DNA of 42,292 nucleotides from Bradyrhizobium sp. (GCF_016213215.1 NZ_JACRAW010000084.1:1-42292), one strand, 5' to 3'. Positions 25,647 to 35,338 are shown, numbered from the stretch's first letter. Numbers and translations are program-made. Notes: generated by a model from the sequence alone, not told the origin.

Positions 25647-26570
25647 TCACAGCTCGCGTTCCCAGGTTTCTCCGATCAGGCTCTGACCGAAGCTGCGGTG
25701 CGGTTCAGTTGCAACCAGCGTAAACCCGGCGTCCTGGTAGATCCTGCGCGCCGCAAGGAGGATGCTTTGGGTCCACAACGTGATCCGACGATAGCCGCAT
25801 TGCCTTGCAAATGCGATGCACTCGGCGACAAGGCGCTGGCCCAGGTGCTGCCCTCGCGCGGCGGGATCGACCAGGAGCAGCCGCAGTTTGGCGACGTCAT
25901 CGCTCGCCTTGACCAGGAACACCGAGCCGACCGGCGTGCCGTCGATGTCGGCAATCCAGCAGCGTTCGCGCGAGGCATCGAAGGCGGTAACGAACTTGCC
26001 GACGATCTCCGCCACCAGCGCCTCGAAGGTGGCGTCAAAGCCATATTCGCCGGCGTAGAGCGCGCCATGGCTTTGCACCACCCATCCCATGTCGCCCGGC
26101 CGCGGATCGCGAAGGGTTGCCGCGGAAGCAGCCGGCGACCCCAGCAGCGCTTCGATCGTGGACATCGCTGTCGTGAGGCGGGTGAGGTGGCCGTCCGGCA
26201 GTGCGGATAGCATTTCGGCGACGTGGCCCTGTGACAGGCTTTCCAGCTTCGCAAAGGCCTGACGTCCTTGGGCGGTCAGGCTCAGCCGGTATTGCCGCCG
26301 GTCGGCGGCGAGCGGCTTGCGGGTGATGAGCCCGTTCTCCTCGAAATTCTGGACGATGCGGCTGAGGTAGCCGGGATCCAGACCGAGCTCGATCCCGATC
26401 TCCTTGGCGGAAAGCTCATCGCCATGGGCAAGCTCATAGAGGACCCGGGCCTCGCTGAGCGAGAACGGGCTCTTGAGCAAGTGCTGATCGAGTACGCCGA
26501 GCTTGCGGGTATAGAAGCGGTTGAAGGCACGGACCGCCAGGATCTGGTCGGGGGAAATCTGCCGAGTCAT
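25647..26570 (-). CDS. MarR-GNAT fusion: regulator with acetyltransferase domain
   Basis: A 307-residue two-domain protein. Residues about 1-145 are a MarR winged helix-turn-helix (SLSEARVLYELAHGDELSAKEIGIELGLDPGYLSRIVQNFEENGLI, then RKPLAADRRQYRLSLTAQG wing). Residues about 155-307 are a GNAT acetyltransferase with the acetyl-CoA loop ARGQHLGQRL after LRLLLVDPA, and LAARRIYQDAGFTLV near the end. Such fusions are widespread; some regulate, some mainly acetylate, and the substrate here is unknown. The start is ATG 26570 after GAGGTG; TTG 26582 is possible. A 34-bp palindrome sits 16 bp upstream of the ATG and is a likely autoregulatory operator. Confidence 0.92.
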   Translation of the reverse strand: MTRQISPDQILAVRAFNRFYTRKLGVLDQHLLKSPFSLSEARVLYELAHGDELSAKEIGIELGLDPGYLSRIVQNFEENGLITRKPLAADRRQYRLSLTAQGRQAFAKLESLSQGHVAEMLSALPDGHLTRLTTAMSTIEALLGSPAASAATLRDPRPGDMGWVVQSHGALYAGEYGFDATFEALVAEIVGKFVTAFDASRERCWIADIDGTPVGSVFLVKASDDVAKLRLLLVDPAARGQHLGQRLVAECIAFARQCGYRRITLWTQSILLAARRIYQDAGFTLVATEPHRSFGQSLIGETWEREL

Positions 26571-26585
26571 GGAGCACCTCAATAG

Positions 26586-26619
26586 TTGCCACTGTCAATC
26601 AATTGATTGACTTTGGCAA
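26586..26619 (-). promoter_or_regulatory. Palindromic operator of the MarR-GNAT gene
   Basis: A perfect 18-bp palindrome GTCAATCAATTGATTGAC (26594-26611) is flanked symmetrically by TTGCCA (26586-26591) and TGGCAA (26614-26619), making a 34-bp two-fold symmetric site broken only by one mismatched pair of 2-bp spacers. It lies 16-49 bp upstream of the start codon, where binding of a MarR dimer would block transcription. Confidence 0.8.
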
Positions 26620-26628
26620 GTTTTCGAG

Positions 26629-27204
26629 CTAGGCCACGACGTTGACGATCCGGCAGCGCAGCAGGGTCCGGGAAGAGCGGCCAAGCCGCCGCAAGAATTG
26701 GGCTTCGGAGCGGCGGGCATGCGGCTGGTAGCCGCCGAGCCGGTCATAGTGATCGCGCGCGATCAGGAGCCCCTGGTCGCCCAGCGGTCCCAGGATGTTC
26801 CGCCTCACCAGCCGCAGGGCATCGCGCACCGGCGTGTCGGCGTAAGGCGAGCGAGCGTGGCGGAATACGGCGGCGCGCGGCCGTCCGCTGGCGGCCACGG
26901 TCCGAATGAATTGCGAGGTCTCCTCGATCCAGCCAGTTTCCAGGACCGCGCCGGCGTGCAGGAACATCAACCACGGCGAGCGGGCCTGCAAGGCGCCCGC
27001 CGCGAGTGCCGCGCCTGCGGATCCCTGGAAGGTGAGGAAACGGCAGCCTGCGACGTCGGCAACCCGCTCGATCACGCCGGTACCGGTGCGATCGATCAGC
27101 AGGACCTCGCGGATTAGGCCGGCGGCGGCCCCCGGCACCAGCGCCGCAAGCGTGGCTACCGCCGGCGACTCGGCGCCCTCAGTCGCAATGATGACACTGA
27201 GCAT
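26629..27204 (-). CDS. Small glycosyltransferase-like protein
   Basis: A 191-residue protein resembling a short GT-A (family 2-like) glycosyltransferase. It begins MLSVIIATEGAESP, the usual first strand, then REVLLIDRTGTGVIERVADVAGC, and SPWLMFLHAGAVLETGWIEE, the position where a DxD-like motif would lie (here HAG, so metal binding is doubtful). The later PLGDQGLLIARDHYDRLGGY is typical of sugar transferases. The C-terminus is Arg-rich and ends VNVVA. The sugar and acceptor are unknown, and loss of the DxD raises the possibility of a non-catalytic role. The start is ATG 27204. The 266 bp upstream (27205-27470) are AT-richer and probably hold its promoter. Confidence 0.75.
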   Translation of the reverse strand: MLSVIIATEGAESPAVATLAALVPGAAAGLIREVLLIDRTGTGVIERVADVAGCRFLTFQGSAGAALAAGALQARSPWLMFLHAGAVLETGWIEETSQFIRTVAASGRPRAAVFRHARSPYADTPVRDALRLVRRNILGPLGDQGLLIARDHYDRLGGYQPHARRSEAQFLRRLGRSSRTLLRCRIVNVVA

Positions 27205-27470
27205 TAACTGTAAGCTTTAATCGCTAACAACCTGAAAACTCGGGGTACTACTATCATTCTGTCATAGTTGAATCATCCGCAATCGGTGTTTTTGCGGGAA
27301 ACGGGTTAACTGGTGTGCGGCATCCGGATGCCCCGATGGAAGATCAACGACAGCGCCGCCGCGCACTGCCGTGCGATCGTCATCTCCTCATCGATGAGAG
27401 TTATGAATCCTCGACCCGTGCTGGGCGCTCATGGGCGCGTTTCCGCCGCCGTCTGCGGTGACGATCATGC

Positions 27471-29891
27471 TCAGTTCCCGGCCTCGGCGGATGTCCTTCC
27501 GCCGGCGCTGTCGGGCCATACCCAGTCGCGGACTTGCGGCATGTCTTCACCGTGCTCGCGCACATAGCGCGAATGCTCGATCAGCGCATCGCGGAACTGG
27601 CGGCCGACCCGGGCAGCCTTGGTCCCATGGCCGGGCACGCGCTCGATCGCTTCAAGGGCCAGATGATAGCGGTCGAGCCGGTTCAGCACGACCATGTCGA
27701 ACGGCGTGGTCGTGGTGCCTTCTTCGGCAAACCCCCGGACATGCATCCCCGCGTGATTGGCACGCCGATAGGTCAGGCGGTGGATCAGGTACGGATAGCC
27801 GTGATAGGCGAAGATCACCGGCTTGTTGCGCGTGAACAGGGCATCGAAGTCGCGATCGCTCAGGCCGTGCGGGTGTTGCTCCTTGGGCTGCAGCGTCATC
27901 AGGTCGACGACGTTGACGACGCGGACCTTCAAGTCGGGCAGGGCTTTGCGCAGCAGGTCGACGGCTGCCAGCGTTTCCAGGGTGGGGACGTCGCCGGCGC
28001 AGGCCATCACGACGTCGGGCTCGGCACCCGCCTTCTCCGTTCCCGCCCATTCCCAGATGCCGATGCCGGCTTCGCAATGCGTCGCCGCCTCCCGCATGTT
28101 CAGCCACTGCGGCGCCGGCTGCTTGCCGGCGACGATCACGTTGATGCGGTTGTAGGTGCGCAAGGCATGATCGGCGACCCACAGGAGCGTGTTCGCATCC
28201 GGCGGAAAGTAGACGCGGACGATGTCGGCCTTCTTGTTGGTGACGAGATCGACGAAGCCAGGATCCTGATGGCTGAAGCCGTTATGGTCCTGCCGCCAGA
28301 CATGCGAGGTCAACAGATAGTTGAGCGAGGCGATCGGGCGCCGCCACGGCAGGGAGCGCGACACCTTCAGCCATTTGGCGTGCTGATTGAACATGGAATC
28401 GACGATGTGGATGAAGGCCTCATAGCAGGAGAACATGCCGTGCCGTCCGGTGAGCAGGTAGCCCTCGAGCCAGCCCTGGCACAAATGTTCGCTCAAGACC
28501 TCCATCACGCGGCCGTCCTGGGCGAGATGGACGTCATAAGGCTTGGTCGGCTCCATCCATATCCGCTCAGTCGCCTCGAATACCGCGTCGAGCCGGTTTG
28601 ACGCGGTCTCGTCCGGACCCATGATTCGGAAGTTCCGCGCCTGCGCGTTCTCCATGACGACATCGCGCAGGAACTTGCCGAGCTCGCGCGTTGCTTCCGC
28701 AACCGCACCGCCCGGCCGCGGCACCTCGACCGCGTAGTTGCGATAGTCCGGCAGCTTGAGCTCGCGCTTCAACAGCCCGCCATTGGCGTGCGGGTTGGCG
28801 CCCATGCGCCGGGTCCCGGCGGGGGCGAGCGCCTGCAGCTCGGGCACGAGCCGGCCCTTCGCATCGAACAGCTGTTCCGGCTGATAGCTTCGCATCCATT
28901 GTTCGAGCAGCTTCAAATGGGCAGGGTTTTCGCGCGGATTGGCGATTGGCACCTGATGCGCGCGCCAGAATCCTTCCACTTTCAACCCGTCGACTTCCTT
29001 CGGGCCGGTCCAGCCTTTCGGGCTGCGCAGCACGATCACCGGCCAGCTCGGCCGTTCGCAATGTTTGCGCCCGTCGCGCGCGTGCTCCTGAATCGCGCGG
29101 ATGCTCTTGAGCGCGCTGTCCAGCGTCTCCGCCATCAATCGATGCATCGAGTGGGGATCGCTGCCCTCGACGAACAGGGGCTCGTGCCCGTAGCCGACGA
29201 GGAGATCGCGGAGTTCGTCGTCGTCCATGCGGCCGAGCACGGTCGGGTTGGCGATCTTGTAGCCGTTGAGATGAAGGATCGGCAGCACGGCGCCGTCACG
29301 CGCGGGATTTAAGAACTTGTTGGAATGCCAGGATGCCGCGAGCGCCCCGGTCTCGGCTTCGCCGTCGCCGATCACGCAGGCGACGATCAGGTCGGGATTG
29401 TCGAACGCGGCGCCATAGGCGTGCACCAGCGCGTAGCCGAGCTCGCCGCCTTCATGGATCGAGCCTGGCGTTTCCGGGGCGGCATGGCTTGGAATGCCGC
29501 CGGGAAAGGAGAACTGGCGGAGCAATTTGCGCAGGCCTTCGGCGTCGCGCGTGACGTCCGGATAAATCTCGGTGTAGGTGCCTTCGAGATAGGTGTTGGC
29601 CACCATCCCGGGTCCGCCATGGCCGGGGCCGCAGATGTAGATCACGTTGAGGTCCCGGGCGCGGATGACGCGGTTGAGATGAGCGTAGATGAAGTTCAGA
29701 CCCGGCGTCGTGCCCCAATGGCCGAGCAGGCGCGGCTTGATGTGCTCCGGCCGCAGCGGCTCGGTGAGCAGGGGATTGTCGAGCAGGTAGATCTGCCCGA
29801 CCGACAGGTAGTTGGCGGCGCGCCAGTAGCGGTCAAGCAGGTCCAACTCGCTGTGCTGGGCGCTCTTGGCGTGGGCGGTTGTCGCTTCCAT
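27471..29891 (-). CDS. xfp: Phosphoketolase (XFP family)
   Basis: This thiamine-diphosphate enzyme splits xylulose 5-phosphate (and often fructose 6-phosphate) to acetyl phosphate and an aldose phosphate. The 806-residue protein is full length. N-terminal [20 protein letters not shown] and [20 protein letters not shown] (87-96), the ThDP motif GDGEAETG (175-182) and [12 protein letters not shown] are all family-typical. The reading frame continues 234 codons upstream antisense to the next gene, but ATG 29891 has an excellent GGAGGGAGG site. No acetate kinase or phosphotransacetylase gene lies next to it, so how acetyl phosphate is used is not shown. The start region is shared divergently with the radical SAM gene. 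Confidence 0.95.
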   Translation of the reverse strand: MEATTAHAKSAQHSELDLLDRYWRAANYLSVGQIYLLDNPLLTEPLRPEHIKPRLLGHWGTTPGLNFIYAHLNRVIRARDLNVIYICGPGHGGPGMVANTYLEGTYTEIYPDVTRDAEGLRKLLRQFSFPGGIPSHAAPETPGSIHEGGELGYALVHAYGAAFDNPDLIVACVIGDGEAETGALAASWHSNKFLNPARDGAVLPILHLNGYKIANPTVLGRMDDDELRDLLVGYGHEPLFVEGSDPHSMHRLMAETLDSALKSIRAIQEHARDGRKHCERPSWPVIVLRSPKGWTGPKEVDGLKVEGFWRAHQVPIANPRENPAHLKLLEQWMRSYQPEQLFDAKGRLVPELQALAPAGTRRMGANPHANGGLLKRELKLPDYRNYAVEVPRPGGAVAEATRELGKFLRDVVMENAQARNFRIMGPDETASNRLDAVFEATERIWMEPTKPYDVHLAQDGRVMEVLSEHLCQGWLEGYLLTGRHGMFSCYEAFIHIVDSMFNQHAKWLKVSRSLPWRRPIASLNYLLTSHVWRQDHNGFSHQDPGFVDLVTNKKADIVRVYFPPDANTLLWVADHALRTYNRINVIVAGKQPAPQWLNMREAATHCEAGIGIWEWAGTEKAGAEPDVVMACAGDVPTLETLAAVDLLRKALPDLKVRVVNVVDLMTLQPKEQHPHGLSDRDFDALFTRNKPVIFAYHGYPYLIHRLTYRRANHAGMHVRGFAEEGTTTTPFDMVVLNRLDRYHLALEAIERVPGHGTKAARVGRQFRDALIEHSRYVREHGEDMPQVRDWVWPDSAGGRTSAEAGN

Positions 29892-29988
29892 GTGAACCTC
29901 CCTCCGGCGACAGTGACCAACCCGATCGCCCCCCGATCGATCCTGTGCGTAGGCGCCACTCCGGCCAATCTGCGGATCAACTGTTCTT

Positions 29989-30003
29989 GTTCTTGCTTTG
30001 TTC
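29989..30003 (+). promoter_or_regulatory. Candidate LexA (SOS) box
   Basis: GTTCTTGCTTTGTTC is an exact match to the alphaproteobacterial LexA direct-repeat consensus GTTC-N7-GTTC. A third GTTC lies at 29983. The site is 23 bp upstream of the radical SAM ATG, so LexA binding would repress that gene. It is 97 bp from the divergent xfp start. Confidence 0.7.
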
Positions 30004-30026
30004 TCGTGTCGTGCTAGGGTGCGCCC

Positions 30027-31190
30027 ATGAGTCGAGCATCCTCTCATGCCCTCAAGCACCCGCCGGTGAAGGTGCCCTCCGAGCCGGCGGGTGCGCCATC
30101 CGACTTTCCCGAACTTGCGGTCGCCATCGATCACGGGCGCCGCCGAGGCCGCGGCGCGCAGTCCAATGCCAGCGGCAGATATGAGGCCGAGGCGCGTGTT
30201 GCCTTCGACGACGGCTGGCAGAGCCTGGACGAGCTGCCGCCGTTCAAGACCACCGTCGCGCCCGACACCGCACGCAAGGTCATCACCCGCAACGACTCCC
30301 CCGATATCGGCTTCGACCGCTCGATCAATCCCTATCGCGGCTGCGAGCATGGCTGCGTCTACTGCTTCGCAAGGCCGACCCACGCCTATCTCGGCCTGTC
30401 GCCTGGACTCGATTTCGAATCGAAGCTGTTTGCCAAGCCCGACGCGCCTGCGCTTCTGGAAAAGGAGCTCGCCGCGCCGGACTACGAGCCGCGCATGATC
30501 GCGATCGGGACCAATACCGATCCCTATCAGCCGATCGAGCGCGAGCGGAAGATCATGCGCGGCATTCTCGAAGTGCTGGAGCGAGCCGGCCATCCCGTCG
30601 GCATCGTCACCAAGTCGGCGCTGGTGTTGCGCGATCTCGACATTCTGGCGCGGATGGCGAAGCGCAATCTCGCCAAGGTCGCCGTTTCGGTCACCACACT
30701 CGATCCCAAGCTCGCGCGCAGCATGGAGCCGCGGGCCTCGACCCCGCCGAAGCGGCTCGAAGCGCTGCGCCTTCTATCGGAAGCCGGCATTCCGACCACC
30801 GTGATGGTCGCGCCGGTCATCCCCGCGCTGAACGATGCCGAGATCGAACGCATTCTCGATGCCGCGGCGCATTCCGGCGTCAAGGAAGCAGCCTATGTGC
30901 TGCTTCGGCTGCCGCTCGAAGTGCGCGACCTGTTCCGCGAATGGCTGCTCGCCAATTATCCGGACCGCTATCGCCACGTCTTCACCCTGATCCGCGACAT
31001 GCGCGGCGGGCGCGACTACGACTCGCAATGGGGAACGCGTATGAAGGGCACGGGTCCCATGGCCTGGACCATCGGCCGCCGCTTCGAGATCACCTGCGAC
31101 AGGCTTGGCCTGAACAAGCGCCGCTCGAAACTGACGACCGACCATTTCGCCAGGCCCAAGCGCGAAGGCCAGCAGCTCAGTTTGTTCTGA
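30027..31190 (+). CDS. PA0069-family radical SAM protein, SplB-related
   Basis: A 387-residue radical SAM protein. The cluster motif is C106-E-H-G-C110-V-Y-C113, in the context [17 protein letters not shown] characteristic of the PA0069 / spore photoproduct lyase-related group. [16 protein letters not shown] and [10 protein letters not shown] are further barrel elements. The N-terminal 50 residues are Pro/Arg-rich and variable. The C-terminus ends QQLSLF, a canonical sliding-clamp (DnaN) binding pentapeptide QLSLF. Together with a candidate LexA box upstream, this suggests a DNA-related, damage-inducible role, although the family reaction is not established. The start is ATG 30027 with a weak AGGGTG site. 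Confidence 0.9.
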   Translation: MSRASSHALKHPPVKVPSEPAGAPSDFPELAVAIDHGRRRGRGAQSNASGRYEAEARVAFDDGWQSLDELPPFKTTVAPDTARKVITRNDSPDIGFDRSINPYRGCEHGCVYCFARPTHAYLGLSPGLDFESKLFAKPDAPALLEKELAAPDYEPRMIAIGTNTDPYQPIERERKIMRGILEVLERAGHPVGIVTKSALVLRDLDILARMAKRNLAKVAVSVTTLDPKLARSMEPRASTPPKRLEALRLLSEAGIPTTVMVAPVIPALNDAEIERILDAAAHSGVKEAAYVLLRLPLEVRDLFREWLLANYPDRYRHVFTLIRDMRGGRDYDSQWGTRMKGTGPMAWTIGRRFEITCDRLGLNKRRSKLTTDHFARPKREGQQLSLF

Positions 31191-31223
31191 GCTCGTTTCA
31201 ATCTGCTAGCCGGCGCGCTCGGT

Positions 31224-31369
31224 TCACCTCGCCCCGCTTGCGGGGAGAGGTCGAAATTCGCGCGAAGCGCGGATTTCGGGTGAGGGGGACTCTCCACGAG
31301 CGCCTCTGTCGACACTCCCCTCACCCCGACCCCTCTAAGAGCGAGCTTCGCTCGTCTCGACCCGCAAGC
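31224..31369. repeat. Palindromic intergenic repeat (family F), possibly truncated
   Basis: Sub-hairpins are CCCCGCTTGCGGGG (31232-31245), the arms GGTGAGGGGGA and TCCCCTCACCCC, and GAGCGAGCTTCGCTCGTC. The right end (CGACCCGCAAGCGG) lacks the full counterpart of the left end and runs straight into the next element, so it may have been interrupted. Confidence 0.65.
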
Positions 31370-31560
31370 GGCAGGGCTATCGCATATGCAGATTTCGGTG
31401 CGCCCTGTTTGGTCAGCCTTCCCACGAACTCGTCATGCCCGGCCCTGTCCCGGCCATCCACGTCTTGGTGTCCGCGTGAAGACGTGGATGGCCGGGGCCA
31501 AGCCCGGCCATGACGACGTGGAAAGTTCGGCGCCGATAACGCATATGCGATTGCCCTGCC
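31370..31560. repeat. Element with 20-bp inverted terminal repeats (family A) enclosing a family B copy
   Basis: The left arm GGCAGGGCTATCGCATATGC (31370-31389) and right arm GCATATGCGATTGCCCTGCC (31541-31560) are complementary at 19 of 20 positions. Between them lies a complete family B palindrome. This looks like a MITE-like element into which another repeat has inserted. It encodes no protein. Confidence 0.8.
31431..31515. repeat. Palindromic intergenic repeat (family B, copy 3)
   Basis: The element runs from CGTCATGCCCGGCC to GGCCATGACG, with CCGGCCATCCACGTCTT pairing with AAGACGTGGATGGCCGG. It is the most complete of three copies in the window and lies inside the family A element. Confidence 0.85.
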
Positions 31561-31811
31561 TAACGTGGAGCGGCGGGCGTTTACGGCCATTGCGGGATGA
31601 AGGAATGCCGGTGATTTGCCCGACGCGTCAAGTTGCCGTTCGCATGGCGGCTACTTTGCATGGGGTTGTTTTCGATATTTTGGCAGCGCGCCCCTCCGAA
31701 GGGGACCGCAAGCGGGGAGAGGGAGTACGGCGGCTGCTCCGGTCTGAATAACGGGAATTGCCGCAAGTTCCCGGTTGCGCCGGTGGGACGGGCCTGCGCA
31801 CGATCCCGGCC

Positions 31812-32627
31812 ATGATTCGGGACAAGTCCGCCAAGCCCCAAGCCGTGAGCAAAGGCAAGACCCAGGCAAAGGATCTTGCCGGGAAGGAGCCGGTGCGGGC
31901 CAAAAAGCCGTCGAACGGCATCATTGCCGTGGCGCCCCCGACCTTCCGGCGCGAGCGCGCGCTGATCAAACGCGGGATATGGCCGGTTGCGGGTTGCGAC
32001 GAGGCCGGCCGCGGCCCCCTGGCGGGACCGGTGGTGGCGGCCGCCGTGATCCTCGACCCCAACCGCATACCGAGGGGCATCGACGATTCCAAGCGGCTGA
32101 CGGCGGAACAGCGCGAGAAGCTGTTCGACAAGATCTGCGCGACCGCGCAGTTCGCGGTGGCTTTCGCGTCGCCGTCGCGAATTGATCGCGACAACATTCT
32201 CCGCGCCTCGCTGTGGGCGTTAAAGCGTGCGGTGCAGGCGCTGCCCGAGCCGCCGAAGCACGTCTTCGTCGACGGCCGCGACAAGATCGACGTGTCGTGC
32301 GATTGCGAGGCCGTGATCGGCGGCGACGGCCTTGTGGTGTCGATCGCGGCGGCATCGATCATCGCCAAAGTTACGCGCGACCGGCTGATGCGCGCGCTGG
32401 CGCAGGAGTGCCCCGGCTATGGCTTCGAATCGCACAAGGGCTATGGCGTACCTGAGCATCTGGACGCGCTCGACCGATTGGGCCCGTCGGTTCACCACCG
32501 CAGCTTCTTCGCGCCGGTGGTCGCGGCGCGCGAGAAGCACCAGCCTTGGACTATCGATCGGACGATCGAACCCGATCTGTTCTCGCTTGACGTGCAGGTC
32601 GAGGTCGAGGCGCCGACTGGAATCTAG
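31812..32627 (+). CDS. rnhB: Ribonuclease HII
   Basis: This enzyme cuts the RNA strand of RNA-DNA hybrids and initiates removal of single ribonucleotides from DNA. The 271-residue protein has a basic, Lys/Ala-rich N-terminal extension of about 55 residues (possibly disordered), then the catalytic domain. The motif [12 protein letters not shown] includes D63 and E64, followed by [11 protein letters not shown] (91-101), the third acidic residue in FVDGRDKI and the fourth in the KVTRDRLM region. HKGYGVPEH is also typical. The start is ATG 31812; an upstream in-frame start at 31758 lies in repeat-derived sequence. The neighbours do not form an operon with it. Confidence 0.95.
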   Translation: MIRDKSAKPQAVSKGKTQAKDLAGKEPVRAKKPSNGIIAVAPPTFRRERALIKRGIWPVAGCDEAGRGPLAGPVVAAAVILDPNRIPRGIDDSKRLTAEQREKLFDKICATAQFAVAFASPSRIDRDNILRASLWALKRAVQALPEPPKHVFVDGRDKIDVSCDCEAVIGGDGLVVSIAAASIIAKVTRDRLMRALAQECPGYGFESHKGYGVPEHLDALDRLGPSVHHRSFFAPVVAAREKHQPWTIDRTIEPDLFSLDVQVEVEAPTGI

Positions 32628-32730
32628 GTCTGCTGCAACTTCGGTTGCCTCGGCGCGCCGCGCGCTTTATCAGACATTCGAGATCGAAGGGCCGGCTTTG
32701 GCGAGGTTGGCTGCGTAGTTCGGACGTTGC

Positions 32731-34239
32731 ATGCGGTTTACCTCCCTGGTCATCGAGCTCATTCGCGCCCGGCCGCGGCTGGTCGTTTGGATCGTGGTGC
32801 TGTTGCAGGCGGCGCTGTGGCTGTTCGTTGCGCTCCTGTCGTACCGAAGCCCGCCTGGCGACCTTGCCGTCGCGCTTGCCTTCGGCCGCGAGTACCAGGT
32901 CGGCACCGACCTGGGGCCGCCGCTTTCGTACTGGCTCGCCGATATTGCCTACCGCCTCGCGGGCAACCACGCCTTCGGCGTCTATCTGCTGGCCGAGATC
33001 TGCGGCATCGCCACCTTGTGGATCATCTACTTCCTGGCGCGCGCGATCGTCGGGGGTCAGCAGGCGGTGCTCGTCGTGCTCCTGACCATGACGATCCTGG
33101 CCTTCGGTTCGCCTGCGCTTGAATTCGGCCCGGAGGTCGTGGCGCGCCCCCTGTGGGCGCTGATCCTCTGGCATTCGTGGCAACTGATCGGGCAGAAGCG
33201 GGGCAATGTATGGTTCGCCTGGTCGATCGAAGCGGGGCTCCTGCTGCTGACGACCCCTGCCGCGATCGAGCTGTTGCTGCTGGTTCTGGTGTTTGCACTT
33301 GCGACTGCACGCGGCCGCCAGACGCTGAAGGCGCTCGATCCCTTGTTTGCGCTGCTTGTGATCGTGGTGCTGGCGCTGCCCTATGCGATCTGGCTGATCC
33401 GCGCCGACGCGCTTCTCCTGCCCGCCTTGCCAACGCTTGCCGACCTGGACGGGCGGGCGGTGCACGGCGCCTGGCTTGTCGGCGGGCTGCTGCTCGCCAT
33501 GGCCGCCATCCCGGTCCTTTCGCTGCTCAACACGGGCTGGTTCGCGGGCAAGGAAGAGGAGGCGCCGATCATCTACCGGCCTTCGGTCGAGCCGCTGGCG
33601 CGCAGTTTCGTCCATTACTTTGCATGGGCGCCGGCGCTGGTCGGCGTCTTGATCTCCGGCCTGTTCGGGCTCGATGGCGTCGTCGGCGGCTCCGGTCTCG
33701 TTCTGTTGATGGCCGGGCTCGCAACCGTGATTGCGAGCGGCGATCTGCTCCAGCTTCGCCGGCAGCGCGTGCTGCGCAGCGTCTGGGCGGTCGCCATCGT
33801 GGCGCCGGTCATCCCCGTGGTCGCAACGGCGCTGTTCCTGCCCTGGACCGGCACCGGCGGAGCCGCAACCTCGATGCCGGCGCGCGCCATCTCCGAGTTC
33901 TTCGACGACAGTTTTGTCCGCCGCACCAACCAGCCGTTGCGCGCGGTCGCCGGCGAGACGCAGCTCGCGGCCCTGATTGCGCTTCATGCGGGGCGCCCGC
34001 ATCTGTTCATCGATGCAAGGCCGGAGCGCACGCCCTGGCTGACCCCGGCCAGGTTCAACGAGACCGGAGGTGTCGTGGTCTGGCGCGCCTCCGATACGTC
34101 CGGCACGCCGCCGCCGGAAATCGCACAACGCTTCCCGGGCCTGGTGCCGGAGGTGCCGCGCACGTTCGACTGGCTGGTGAACGGCCGTCAGCCGTTACTG
34201 CGGATCGGTTGGGCCATCATACGGCCGAAGGGGACGTAG
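32731..34239 (+). CDS. Polytopic membrane glycosyltransferase-like protein (GT39/ArnT-type)
   Basis: A 502-residue integral membrane protein. About ten hydrophobic segments are visible (first at 15-40, several between 95 and 345). The first periplasmic loop carries acidic and aromatic residues (SYRSPPGDLAVALAFGREYQVGTDLGPPLSYW), the position of the catalytic Asp in GT-C enzymes. The soluble C-terminal part (about 385-502) has no motif I know. The family transfers sugars from polyprenyl phosphates to lipids or proteins on the outer side of the inner membrane; the acceptor here is unknown. The start is ATG 32731, 100 bp after rnhB, with a weak ribosome binding site. Confidence 0.8.
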   Translation: MRFTSLVIELIRARPRLVVWIVVLLQAALWLFVALLSYRSPPGDLAVALAFGREYQVGTDLGPPLSYWLADIAYRLAGNHAFGVYLLAEICGIATLWIIYFLARAIVGGQQAVLVVLLTMTILAFGSPALEFGPEVVARPLWALILWHSWQLIGQKRGNVWFAWSIEAGLLLLTTPAAIELLLLVLVFALATARGRQTLKALDPLFALLVIVVLALPYAIWLIRADALLLPALPTLADLDGRAVHGAWLVGGLLLAMAAIPVLSLLNTGWFAGKEEEAPIIYRPSVEPLARSFVHYFAWAPALVGVLISGLFGLDGVVGGSGLVLLMAGLATVIASGDLLQLRRQRVLRSVWAVAIVAPVIPVVATALFLPWTGTGGAATSMPARAISEFFDDSFVRRTNQPLRAVAGETQLAALIALHAGRPHLFIDARPERTPWLTPARFNETGGVVVWRASDTSGTPPPEIAQRFPGLVPEVPRTFDWLVNGRQPLLRIGWAIIRPKGT

Positions 34240-34268
34240 TTTTGACCGTCCGCGCGCGAAGGAACGTA

Positions 34269-34344
34269 GGGTAGGCAAGCGAGGCGTGCCCACCACGCCT
34301 CATCACGGAACATAGAGGTGATGGTGGGCACGCTTGCCCACCCT
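34269..34344. repeat. Palindromic intergenic repeat (family E)
   Basis: Outer arms GGGTAGGCAAGCG and CGCTTGCCCACCC are complementary at 12 of 13 positions. Inner arms GCGTGCCCACCAC and GATGGTGGGCACGC pair as well. It lies between two convergent genes and may work as a terminator. Confidence 0.8.
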
Positions 34345-34366
34345 GTGCAGTGATCTCGCTATGAAC

Positions 34367-35200
34367 TTAGCTTGATGACTTAGCTTGCTCCAGCGCCCTC
34401 GCGATGGCGCGCAAATCCTGCCAGGCCAGCCGCTTGTAGCCGGGCGAGCGCAACAGATAGGCCGGATGGAACGTGGGCAGCGCGCGGATGACGCGCGTGC
34501 CGGTATCGTAGTCGAACCAGCGCCCGCGCGTGCGCATGATGCCCTCGCGCGTTCCCAGCAGGGCCTGGGTCGAGGGATTGCCGAGCGTGATCAGGAGGTC
34601 GGGATCGACAAGCTCGATCTGGCGCCGGATGAAGGGCAGGCAGATCTGCGTCTCCTGCGGCGTCGGGGTGCGGTTGCCGGGCGGACGCCACGGGATCACG
34701 TTGGCGATGTAGGCCGTCCCTCGGTCGAGGCCGATCGCGCCGATCATGCGATCCAGGAGCTTGCCGGACCGTCCGACGAACGGCAGCCCTTCGAGGTCTT
34801 CGTCGCGTCCGGGGGCTTCGCCCACGAACATGATGCGCGCCTCGGGATTGCCGTCGGCGAAAACCAGCCGCGTGGCGGTATATTTCAGCGCGCAGCCCTC
34901 GAACTTGTCCATCAACTCGCGCAACGCCTCGAGCGTCGGCGCGGTGCGCGCGGCCTCGCGGGCCGAGGCGATCGCCACGTCCGGCGGCGTGGCAGCCTCG
35001 CTGCGGAGTACCGCCGGTGCCGCAACGGACCGCTTTATCCCGACGGGAGTTACCTCGATGGGAGGCGCCTCGCGCGGGGCCGGCACGGGCTCGGGCTCGG
35101 CGAGACGGTTAACCGGCTCCTCCGCCAGCGCGCAGTCGACGCCGGCCTCGAGATAGAAGGCCAGAAGTTGCTTAAGGGTGGGCGCGGGTTCGGGGATCAT
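34367..35200 (-). CDS. Uracil-DNA glycosylase, family-4-like, with incomplete Fe-S ligands
   Basis: A 277-residue DNA repair glycosylase. After a variable, Pro-rich N-terminus of about 90 residues comes the UDG fold with motif [18 protein letters not shown] (127-143), [12 protein letters not shown] (172-183) and motif [10 protein letters not shown] (245-253). Family 4 enzymes bind a [4Fe-4S] cluster through four Cys. Here only two positions keep Cys (C103, C187); by my alignment the others are F100 and W171. The cluster is therefore probably absent. From memory, a distinct class of broad-specificity UDG has been described in Bradyrhizobium; this could be its orthologue. The start is ATG 35200, divergent from ETF-QO. 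Confidence 0.88.
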   Translation of the reverse strand: MIPEPAPTLKQLLAFYLEAGVDCALAEEPVNRLAEPEPVPAPREAPPIEVTPVGIKRSVAAPAVLRSEAATPPDVAIASAREAARTAPTLEALRELMDKFEGCALKYTATRLVFADGNPEARIMFVGEAPGRDEDLEGLPFVGRSGKLLDRMIGAIGLDRGTAYIANVIPWRPPGNRTPTPQETQICLPFIRRQIELVDPDLLITLGNPSTQALLGTREGIMRTRGRWFDYDTGTRVIRALPTFHPAYLLRSPGYKRLAWQDLRAIARALEQAKSSS

Positions 35201-35338
35201 GGCGACAATGGCCTATTTAGGTCAGTTTAGGCGCCCTTGCATCCCCGCGGAATTCATTTCCGTGGTTGTCCTGCCCCGAAAAATCGGAAAGAAGAGTGCC
35301 AACGCCAAAGGAACCGCCTCAAGCGCCGAGATCACACC

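Larger units (their letters stand above)
31191..31811. other. 621-bp intergenic region filled with repeats
   Basis: This region lies between the radical SAM gene and rnhB. It contains three repeat elements (listed separately) packed between 31224 and 31560. The remaining 250 bp lead into rnhB. Small open frames within it are by-products of the palindromes. An rnhB promoter must lie here, but I could not define it. Confidence 0.7.

Noticed and set aside
27208..27230. Possible CtrA box upstream of the small glycosyltransferase gene
   Set aside because: Two TTAA half-sites occur on the minus strand but with 9 bp between them, not the 7 bp required.
29892..30593. Upstream extension of the phosphoketolase frame by 234 codons
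   Set aside because: It is antisense to the radical SAM gene, has no family similarity, and ATG 29891 has a near-perfect ribosome binding site.
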